In this document: positions 6,711 to 13,374 of the stretch, one piece after another
Layout: every line of letters starts with the position of its first letter
Position numbering within the stretch: position 1 is the first letter of the stretch
From: Domibacillus indicus
GTDB lineage: Bacteria > Bacillota > Bacilli > Bacillales > Domibacillaceae
Assembly: GCF_023715895.1 (NCBI RefSeq)
Contig: NZ_JAMBOO010000003.1
Span: forward strand, 248,001 to 312,000
Reading direction: 5' to 3'
Length of the DNA stretch: 64,000 nucleotides
Notes under the pieces: model-generated
What the model was told of the DNA's origin: nothing
Databases searched by the model: none
The model's input: only the letters and a program-made list of their open reading frames with translations
Position numbers and translations under genes: made by a program

Positions 6711-9494
6711 ATGTCTGGCGAATACAAATCAAGAACTGAAAAGCGGAACCAGCAAAAGAAAAAGCCGGCCCGCGCACAACGAAAAGCAAAACCAGCCAAA
6801 TCACCTTCGAACAAAAAACGTTCGATTTTCAAACGGGTTTTTCTCGGCCTGCTTTTAGTTGCTTTACTCGTTTTGATCGGTGGTGCAGGACTGTTTGCTT
6901 ATTACGTAAAAGATACACCGGAAATTGATGAATCACTTTTAAAAGATCCGATTTCATCAAAAATTAATACGGATGATGGCAAACTGCTGACCAATGTTGG
7001 TGCAGAGCGCCGTGAATATGTGAAATATGACGATATTCCTGCTTTGGTCCGTGATGCCTTTATCGCAACGGAAGACAGCCGATTCTTTGACCATCACGGA
7101 ATCGATCCGATGCGCCTTGCCAGTGCAGCAGTGAAAAACGTGACAAACGGCTTTGGCTCACAAGGGGCCAGTACGATTACCCAGCAGGTTGTTAAGATGT
7201 CTTTCTTGACAGCTGATAAAACCTTGAAGCGGAAAGCCCAGGAAGCTTATCTTGCCTTTAAACTGGAGCAAAAATACTCCAAAGAAGAAATTTTTGAAAT
7301 GTATGTTAACAAAATTTATATGTCGGGTACACCTGCGGTAATGGGTGTTAAAGCAGCGGCTGATTACTACTTCGGTAAAGATTTAGATGAATTGACCCTG
7401 CCGGAAGCGGCTTATCTTGCGGGAATGCCGCAAAGCCCGAATAATTACAATGCCTTTAACCATCCGGAAAACGCTGAAAAGCGGAAAGACGTCGTTCTCT
7501 CTCTTATGAACCAGCATGACAAAATTACTGAATCCGAAATGAATGAAGCACAATCTGAAAACATTACTGATTTCCTTGTTGAAAAACCAGTAAACAAATC
7601 AGGTGTCGACAAAGAATATGACGCTTTTGTTGACCAGGTGATTGAAGAAGTCGAAGACATGGGCTACAACGCCTACACAGATGGATTGACGATTGAAACA
7701 ACGCTTGATAAAGAAGCGCAGGACTTTATGTATGAGCTCTTAAACAGCGATGAGTACATTGACTACCCGAGTGAGCTGTTCCAGGCCGGTATCGTTTTAA
7801 CAGATACTGAAACCGGCGAGATTCGGGCGATTGGCGGAGGCCGCAACCAGGAAGTCGAGCGCGGCTTCAACTACGCGACCGATAACCGGACACAGCCAGG
7901 CTCAACGATTAAGCCTATCTTGGATTATGGCCCAGCAATTGAATATTTAAAATGGTCAACGTATGAACAAGTGGAAGACAGCCCGCTTCAATATACAAAT
8001 GGCGGTTCTGTTGGAAATGCCGGCGGCTCTTACGCAGGTATGATGTCTATGCGTGATGCGCTCGCCCGTTCAAAAAATACACCGGCCGTCCGAACGTTCC
8101 AGGAAGTCGGTTTTGACGATGCTTATGAATTTGCCGGCAAGCTCGGCATCAATTTAAAAAATGAATTTGAATCCTATGCGATTGGCGGAATGGATGGCGA
8201 CGAAGGTATTTCACCGCTGCAAATGGCCGGCGCTTATGCTGCATTTGGAAACGGCGGTATTTACAACAAACCGCATACGGTTAAACAAATTACACTCGCA
8301 GACGGCACAGTCGTCAAAAATGATATTAAATCCGAACCAGCCATGAGCGATTACACGGCTTATATGGTTACGGATATGTTAGAAAGTGTTGTAGACTATG
8401 GAACCGGAACGGCAGCGAATATTCCTTCGCTTCATATGGCCGGTAAAACCGGAACAACGAACTACACGCAGGACGAGCGTGAGAAATACGATATTCCGAC
8501 CAGCGCTTCTCCAGATTCATGGTTTGTCGGCTATACAACGAAATATACAGCGTCCGTTTGGACAGGTTATGAAAAACGCAATGAGTACTTGTCCAAGGAA
8601 AGCCAGCAGATTGCAAAACAGCTGTTTAAAGAATTGATGACAAAAGTATCTGAGGACGTAGATACACCTGATTTTGAAAAACCAGACAGCGTCATTGAAC
8701 TGCCAATTGTCAAAGGATCGAATCCAGCAGTTGTGGCAGGAAGCGGCGCTTCAGACAGCGATGTAACATATGAATTATTTGTCCGCGGCGAACAGCCGAA
8801 GCGTTCTGCTCCGAAAAAGGAAGAAGAACCGGAAGAAGATGAGCAGACAGAAGAGGAAGAACAAACTGAAGAAGAAACATCCAGCGGTGAGGTAACGGGC
8901 TTATCGGCGACCGCAGACGAGAGTGGAAATATGTCTGTTTCATGGTCCTACAGCGGTGAGGGCAGTCCATCCTTCAGCGTATCAAATGGATCGGAAACAC
9001 AGTCTATCGGCGGCTTCTCAACCGTCTTTGGCGGCGGACAGCCGGGACAAACATACTCCATCACGGTCACAGCCATCGTAGACGGCCAAAGTGTTGATTC
9101 GGCTTCTACATCTGTAACCGTTCCAGGCGGTGAAGTAACAGAACCGGAACCAACAGAACCGGAGCCGACAGAACCGGAACCAACAGAACCGGAACCAGCA
9201 GATCCGGAACCAGCAGATCCTGAGCCAGCAGATCCTGAGCCAGCAGATCCTGAGCCAGCAGATCCTGAGCCAGCAGATCCGGCTCCAGTGGATCCTGAGC
9301 CAGCAGATCCGGCTCCAGCAGATCCTGAGCCTTCTACTCCACAGCCAAGCACGCCTGCTACAGGTAACAATGGAAATGGAAACGGCAATGGGAACACGAA
9401 TGGTAATACAAGTGGAAATACCGGCGGAACCGGCACAACGCAAGGCAATGGTTCAGCTGAACCAGCACCTGACGTTCAAACCGAAACCCCATAA
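6711..9494 (+). CDS. ponA: Bifunctional penicillin-binding protein 1A/1B (PonA)
   Basis: PonA is a class A PBP that polymerises and cross-links peptidoglycan at the outer membrane face. The 927-aa protein (ATG 6711, behind GTGAGGA) has a basic cytoplasmic tail, one membrane helix (about residues 42-65), a glycosyltransferase GT51 domain with EDSRFFDHHGID, and a transpeptidase domain with PGSTIKP (SxxK), ARSKNTPA (SxN) and AGKTGTTN (KTG). It ends with a fibronectin type III-like domain (about 735-815), a tandem EPTEP/EPADP linker and a Gly-Asn-rich tail. The N-terminal KSRTEKR resembles the SRxx(R/K)(R/K) motif used to bind GpsB. A terminator follows. Confidence 0.96.
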   Translation: MSGEYKSRTEKRNQQKKKPARAQRKAKPAKSPSNKKRSIFKRVFLGLLLVALLVLIGGAGLFAYYVKDTPEIDESLLKDPISSKINTDDGKLLTNVGAERREYVKYDDIPALVRDAFIATEDSRFFDHHGIDPMRLASAAVKNVTNGFGSQGASTITQQVVKMSFLTADKTLKRKAQEAYLAFKLEQKYSKEEIFEMYVNKIYMSGTPAVMGVKAAADYYFGKDLDELTLPEAAYLAGMPQSPNNYNAFNHPENAEKRKDVVLSLMNQHDKITESEMNEAQSENITDFLVEKPVNKSGVDKEYDAFVDQVIEEVEDMGYNAYTDGLTIETTLDKEAQDFMYELLNSDEYIDYPSELFQAGIVLTDTETGEIRAIGGGRNQEVERGFNYATDNRTQPGSTIKPILDYGPAIEYLKWSTYEQVEDSPLQYTNGGSVGNAGGSYAGMMSMRDALARSKNTPAVRTFQEVGFDDAYEFAGKLGINLKNEFESYAIGGMDGDEGISPLQMAGAYAAFGNGGIYNKPHTVKQITLADGTVVKNDIKSEPAMSDYTAYMVTDMLESVVDYGTGTAANIPSLHMAGKTGTTNYTQDEREKYDIPTSASPDSWFVGYTTKYTASVWTGYEKRNEYLSKESQQIAKQLFKELMTKVSEDVDTPDFEKPDSVIELPIVKGSNPAVVAGSGASDSDVTYELFVRGEQPKRSAPKKEEEPEEDEQTEEEEQTEEETSSGEVTGLSATADESGNMSVSWSYSGEGSPSFSVSNGSETQSIGGFSTVFGGGQPGQTYSITVTAIVDGQSVDSASTSVTVPGGEVTEPEPTEPEPTEPEPTEPEPADPEPADPEPADPEPADPEPADPEPADPAPVDPEPADPAPADPEPSTPQPSTPATGNNGNGNGNGNTNGNTSGNTGGTGTTQGNGSAEPAPDVQTETP
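9139..9333 (+). repeat. 15-bp tandem repeats in ponA (EPTEP/EPADP linker)
   Basis: About a dozen 15-base units of the type GAACCGGAACCAACA and GAGCCAGCAGATCCT run in tandem and encode a Pro-Glu/Asp five-residue repeat near the PonA C-terminus. The first units read EPTEP and the later ones EPADP. Several adjacent units are identical at the DNA level (9217-9275), so length variation by slippage is plausible. The linker is extracellular and acidic. Confidence 0.9.
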
Positions 9495-9532
9495 AAAATC
9501 CCCGATGAGTTTAAACTCATCGGGGATTTTTT
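9493..9532. terminator. Bidirectional terminator between ponA and ypoC
   Basis: A long perfect inverted repeat (ATCCCCGATGAGTTT pairing with its complement) has A-rich and T-rich flanks on both sides. It serves both the plus-strand ponA and the minus-strand ypoC, whose stop codon lies inside the stem. Confidence 0.92.
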
Positions 9533-9981
9533 ATGGCGTAAACAGCGGCGGCTTTTTTCAGCTCTGTCATCAGCTCGATCAGCTGGCGATAAGCCATGTA
9601 CGTGTAAGGACGGTTATCAATGTAAGTGAACCGCTCCAAAAAATTAATCGGCTTTACCGCAAAATCCGCTTGTTTTTCCTTCCAAAGCGCTGGGGCTGCC
9701 GGCTGTCCGTTTACCCAAAACAGCGCCATAAAAAACATGGCCAACAGCGCATCCACTTCTTCTTTTACATCTTTACTGCGTATACGCTGTTTTTCATCAA
9801 GTGCCTGTTCCATCTTTGTCCAGGCAGACTCAAGCAGCGGGAGACCACTTTTTTCACTCTCCCACGGTTTTTCTCCGCCCAATTCATATTTAAAATACGG
9901 ATATACACAAACGGATTCGGGCAGTTCTGCTTCCCTTTCAGTTGAAAAATACCGAAGCTCTTCAGGGATCCTTACTGTCAT
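9517..9981 (-). CDS. ypoC: YpoC family protein
   Basis: This 154-aa cytoplasmic protein of unknown function corresponds by position and pattern (VNGQPAAPALW, KPINFLERFTYIDNRP, YMAYRQLIELMTEL) to YpoC, which follows nth in B. subtilis. The ATG at 9981 overlaps the nth stop as ATGA and has GGAGG ten bases upstream, so it is translationally coupled. A longer frame starting 45 bases upstream inside nth lacks support. Its last codons run into the bidirectional terminator shared with ponA. Confidence 0.85.
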   Translation of the reverse strand: MTVRIPEELRYFSTEREAELPESVCVYPYFKYELGGEKPWESEKSGLPLLESAWTKMEQALDEKQRIRSKDVKEEVDALLAMFFMALFWVNGQPAAPALWKEKQADFAVKPINFLERFTYIDNRPYTYMAYRQLIELMTELKKAAAVYAIKNPR

Positions 9982-10637
9982 ACACGCGTGCCTCCAAGCT
10001 TCATACGTTTTTTTCCTTCCCGGCATATATCAAGCAGCGGACATTCCGGACAGCGAGGTGCCTGCGCTTTACAGTGATAGCGGCCGAAGAAAATCATTCG
10101 ATGATGTGTATCCGACCATTCTTCCTTTGGAATTTTGCGCATAAGCGTGTTTTCCACTTCGGTTACATTGTCCTTCCAGCGGCAGAAACCGAGCCGCTTA
10201 GACACCCTCTCTACATGTGTATCAACCGCGATAGCGGGAACACCAAATGCAACAGAAGCCACGACATTGGCGGTTTTTCGGCCGACACCCGGCAGCTTAA
10301 CAAGCCGATCCTGTGTGTCAGGGACAATACCACCAAAATCCTCCAGCAGCATCCGCGACATTTTTTGAATGTTTTTCGCTTTGTTTCGGTACAATCCAAT
10401 GGAGCGGATATCCTGCTCCAGCTCTTCAAGCGGAACCGCTAAATAATCTTCCGGCGTCTTATATTTCTCAAACAGCCCTTTGGTTACTTTGTTGACGAGC
10501 GCATCTGTACATTGCGCTGACAGTGCGACTGCTACGACCAGCTCAAACGGATTTTGGTGATTTAATTCGCAGTGTGCGTCCGGAAACATCTCGGCAAATG
10601 TATCCAGGCAGCGGCGAATTTGGATTTTGTTCAGCAT
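9978..10637 (-). CDS. nth: Endonuclease III (DNA glycosylase/AP lyase)
   Basis: Nth removes oxidised pyrimidines and nicks at the abasic site in base excision repair. The 219-aa protein has the helix-hairpin-helix LPGVGRKTANVV with the catalytic Lys in it, the downstream catalytic Asp in VDTHVERVSKRLG, and a C-terminal [4Fe-4S] loop with the C-x6-C-x2-C-x5-C spacing (CKAQAPRCPECPLLDIC). It lies 16 bases after dnaD and overlaps ypoC by 4 bases, the conserved dnaD-nth-ypoC operon. Confidence 0.97.
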   Translation of the reverse strand: MLNKIQIRRCLDTFAEMFPDAHCELNHQNPFELVVAVALSAQCTDALVNKVTKGLFEKYKTPEDYLAVPLEELEQDIRSIGLYRNKAKNIQKMSRMLLEDFGGIVPDTQDRLVKLPGVGRKTANVVASVAFGVPAIAVDTHVERVSKRLGFCRWKDNVTEVENTLMRKIPKEEWSDTHHRMIFFGRYHCKAQAPRCPECPLLDICREGKKRMKLGGTRV

Positions 10638-10652
10638 ATTGATCTGTTCTCC

Positions 10653-11339
10653 TTACTGCTCCAGCCAGTTGTAAAACGGGACGGCATGCTCAGAACGGGA
10701 AATTTGTTCGGTTCCAGTTGGTTTACGAAACTTTTTCCCCTGCTCTCGCGCCTGCTCCACCGTTTTAATCCCTTGCTTTTTCCATTCAAATAAAATGCGG
10801 TCAATATAGCGGAAGCTCAATTTCATAGACAGAACTGCTTCTCTGAGCGCTGCTTTGATCACAGGCGGCTCATGGCCATCCTGGTCAATCCAGAGCGCCA
10901 ATGTTTCACATTCAATGGAGGAAAGCGGCCGGCCGAATTCTTCTTCAAATAAACTGTACAAGTCTTTTTCTTCAACCATAGCCTGCTGCACCGACTGGCC
11001 CCTCGCATCTGATTCAAAAATGGAAGCCAGCTTGTGCCAAAGAGGTTCCAGCGAATAAAACTCATAGCCGGTCTGGCTGCCCTGTTCGATCGCGACGACC
11101 TGCTTTTGAATCAGCTTTTTCACGCAGCCTGCACAGTCAGAAGACGACATCGACATACGGTTCGACAGCTCTTCAAAGCTCGGGAAAGTAATGCCTTTTT
11201 GCGCATATGCGTAAATATGCAGCAGTACCATCATTTCCTGTTCATTTAAGGACAGCCGCTTGTAGTTTTCCAACAGAACGTTCGGAATGCTTGTTGCACC
11301 CTGTTCCATCCAGCGAATCATCATTTCTTTTTCTTTCAT
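10653..11339 (-). CDS. dnaD: DNA replication initiation protein DnaD
   Basis: DnaD acts in primosome assembly with DnaA, DnaB and DnaI and remodels DNA. The 228-aa protein has an N-terminal winged-helix DDBH1 domain (IPNVLLENYKRLSLNEQEMM, FPSFEELSNRMSMS) and the C-terminal DDBH2 domain with YIDRILFEWKKQGIKT, which matches the family YxxxI-x(n)-W-x-K motif. I used the second ATG (11339) because GAGGTGG is 7 bases upstream of it, while the first ATG (11345) is only one base away. A TATAAT sits about 35 bases upstream. asnS, which separates dnaD from aspB in B. subtilis, is not here. Confidence 0.95.
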   Translation of the reverse strand: MKEKEMMIRWMEQGATSIPNVLLENYKRLSLNEQEMMVLLHIYAYAQKGITFPSFEELSNRMSMSSSDCAGCVKKLIQKQVVAIEQGSQTGYEFYSLEPLWHKLASIFESDARGQSVQQAMVEEKDLYSLFEEEFGRPLSSIECETLALWIDQDGHEPPVIKAALREAVLSMKLSFRYIDRILFEWKKQGIKTVEQAREQGKKFRKPTGTEQISRSEHAVPFYNWLEQ

Positions 11340-11390
11340 GTTCATTCCACCTCGACCCTTTGCAATGCTTCATATTATACTAGGACACGG

Positions 11391-11426
11391 AAAAAAAGAA
11401 AAGCCGCCCGAATGGACCGCTTTTCT
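11391..11426 (-). terminator. Terminator after aspB
   Basis: On the minus strand AGAAAAGC (11419-11426) pairs with GCTTTTCT (11397-11404), with further G-C pairs inside, followed by a seven-T run. It ends the aspB transcript before dnaD. Confidence 0.75.
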
Positions 11427-11434
11427 AATCGATA

Positions 11435-12628
11435 TTACCCTTTTTGGTTTGATTTTACATAATCCGCAATGCGCTCAACTGCTTTTTCAAGCAATTCAAG
11501 TGATGTCGCATAGGAAAGACGGATATTATCCGGTGTGCCAAAGCCGCTGCCTGGCACTACCGCTACATTTGCTTCTTCAAGCAGTGCTGTCACAAAGTCA
11601 TCCACATTTGCATGACCTGTCAGGGCCGCTGCTTCTGTTACATTCGGGTACAAATAAAAAGCACCTTGCGGCTTTAAGCATGTAACCCCTGGAATTTCAT
11701 TTAATTTCGCATGAATAATATTTAAGCGTTCTTCAAACGCTTTTTTCATCACTTCTACAGGCTCCTGCGTGCCTTTATAAGCTGCAATCGCACCGTATTG
11801 AGCTGTTGACGTCGGATTAGATGTTGAATGGCTCGCAAGGTCTGTCATCGCTTTGATCACTTGCGCATTACCGGCTGCATATCCGATGCGCCAGCCTGTC
11901 ATGGAGTGAGATTTTGATACTCCGTTAATCACAATCGTCTGCTCTTTTAATTCAGGAGACAATTGGGCGATCGATACATGCTTGTTGTCGCCGTACACAA
12001 GCTTCTCGTAAATTTCATCAGATACGATCCAAATATTATGGCGGAGGGCCACTTCTCCTAACGCTTTCAGCTCATCCGCAGAATAAAGCATGCCTGTTGG
12101 GTTAGATGGGGAGTTGATAATCACAGCTTTTGTTTTTTCTGTAATAGCAGCTTCAAGCTGATCCGGTGTAATTTTAAAATCGTTGGATTCTTTTCCGTCA
12201 ATATAAACCGGAACACCGTCTGCAAGCTTTACCTGCTCCGGATAACTTACCCAGTAAGGTGTCGGGATGATCACTTCATCGCCTTCATTTAAAATCACCT
12301 GAAATAAGTTGTAAAGAGCGTGCTTTGCGCCTGTTGTGACAATAATTTCGTTTGCTTTATATGTAATGCCCTGATCCTGCTGGAATTTCTCAATAATCGC
12401 ATTTTTTAATTCCGCTAAACCGCCAGCCGGTGTGTATTTCGTCTGGCCGCCTTTTAACGATTCATAGGCTGCTTCAATAATATGATCCGGTGTATTAAAG
12501 TCCGGCTCCCCCGCTCCAAGGCCAATCACATCTTTACCCTGTGCTTTCAATTCCTTCGCTTTTGCTGTAATCGCCAAGGTTGTTGAAGGGGTTAATGCTT
12601 TTACGCGTTCTGCTAATTGTACATCCAT
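11435..12628 (-). CDS. aspB: Aspartate aminotransferase (class I PLP)
   Basis: AspB interconverts aspartate/2-oxoglutarate and oxaloacetate/glutamate. The 397-aa class I fold-type I enzyme shows GAGEPDFNTP, the SPSNPTGM stretch binding the cofactor ring, DEIYEKLVYG and the PLP lysine in NGVSKSHSMTGWRIGY. The ATG at 12628 gives the family N-terminus (MDVQLAERVKALTPSTT) and has GGAGA upstream; an earlier in-frame ATG would add 18 unsupported residues. It follows ypmB closely. Aspartate feeds panD and dapB, both in the window. Confidence 0.95.
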   Translation of the reverse strand: MDVQLAERVKALTPSTTLAITAKAKELKAQGKDVIGLGAGEPDFNTPDHIIEAAYESLKGGQTKYTPAGGLAELKNAIIEKFQQDQGITYKANEIIVTTGAKHALYNLFQVILNEGDEVIIPTPYWVSYPEQVKLADGVPVYIDGKESNDFKITPDQLEAAITEKTKAVIINSPSNPTGMLYSADELKALGEVALRHNIWIVSDEIYEKLVYGDNKHVSIAQLSPELKEQTIVINGVSKSHSMTGWRIGYAAGNAQVIKAMTDLASHSTSNPTSTAQYGAIAAYKGTQEPVEVMKKAFEERLNIIHAKLNEIPGVTCLKPQGAFYLYPNVTEAAALTGHANVDDFVTALLEEANVAVVPGSGFGTPDNIRLSYATSLELLEKAVERIADYVKSNQKG

Positions 12629-12647
12629 GAATCCATTCTCCATTCTG

Positions 12648-13136
12648 TTAAATGTTTTCAACCTTTTTCCACCATGTACCATCTGTAAAAGACAAATAGT
12701 AATAATTCAAGCGGCCGTTTTTATTTTCAAACGTAAACAGCCAGACAGGGGTTTTGCCTTCTAAGCCAAGTGTCAGCGATAAAATGTCTGCATCGCCCGC
12801 TTCCTCCTTGAAGAGAGCGCGTGCTTCCTTTTCCGTTACATTGCCTTTGAGCGGCTGGACGATTGGATCGGACTTGCCGTTTTGCTGGAGCCAAACCGCC
12901 ACATCTTTTCCGCTTTCATCCTTCCCTGTACCCGTATAATACGCTTTTGTGCCGTTATATACGTACACATCGTCGATTTGCGAAAGAGACGCTTTTTCCT
13001 GAAGCTGTTCTAAAGCAGCCTCTCTGGCTTTTTCATACGGTTTTTGTGCATTATTATACATTATTGCGACAATAATCGCAATTAGAAGCAAAGGAATTCC
13101 GATTATTAATAACCACTTTTTAAAATTTGTTCGCAT
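12648..13136 (-). CDS. ypmB: YpmB family protein, membrane-anchored, PepSY-like
   Basis: This is a 162-aa bitopic membrane protein with an N-terminal anchor (LLIIGIPLLLIAIIVAIM, about residues 9-27) and an extracellular domain of the YpmB/PepSY-like type (VTEKEARALFKEE, then TPVWLFTFEN, NYYYLSFTDGTWWK). No enzymatic role is known. The ATG at 13136 follows GTGGTG; an upstream start would overlap ypmA. It lies between ypmA and aspB, as in B. subtilis. Confidence 0.9.
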   Translation of the reverse strand: MRTNFKKWLLIIGIPLLLIAIIVAIMYNNAQKPYEKAREAALEQLQEKASLSQIDDVYVYNGTKAYYTGTGKDESGKDVAVWLQQNGKSDPIVQPLKGNVTEKEARALFKEEAGDADILSLTLGLEGKTPVWLFTFENKNGRLNYYYLSFTDGTWWKKVENI

Positions 13137-13152
13137 ATTCACCACATCTTCA

Positions 13153-13323
13153 TTACGTTCGGTAAATTGTAAAAACAGCTTTTGTTTGATCTTCCGCATC
13201 CAATGCAAGGCCGAACATTAAGTTCTCCCGTTTCAGCGTCCGGTTCAACGTATCGACAAGCTTATACAAATCCCCGTTATTCTCTACTTTCACCGTGGAA
13301 AGTACTTCGATCTTTGACTCCAT
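13153..13323 (-). CDS. ypmA: YpmA family small protein (DUF4264)
   Basis: This 56-aa protein begins MESKIEVLSTVKVENNGDLY and ends QTKAVFTIYRT, with a central VDTLNRTLKRENLMFGLAL. It matches the YpmA/DUF4264 family in length and position (dinG-ypmA-ypmB-aspB in B. subtilis). It is likely cytoplasmic, with an alpha/beta pattern and no hydrophobic segment. The ribosome site GGAGGG is 8 bases upstream. Its function is unknown. Confidence 0.88.
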   Translation of the reverse strand: MESKIEVLSTVKVENNGDLYKLVDTLNRTLKRENLMFGLALDAEDQTKAVFTIYRT

Positions 13324-13374
13324 TAAAATCCCTCCTGGCTCAAATTATAGCAGGAATAATAAGCCTTCATACAA

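Noticed and set aside
6167-6832. 221-aa minus-strand frame across recU
   Set aside because: It is a shadow of recU and the ponA start, with no ribosome site and no recognisable domain.
8948-9448. 166-aa Gly/Ser/Ala repeat protein on the minus strand
   Set aside because: It is antisense to the EPADP repeat and Gly-Asn tail of ponA; the repetitive composition simply mirrors the coding strand.
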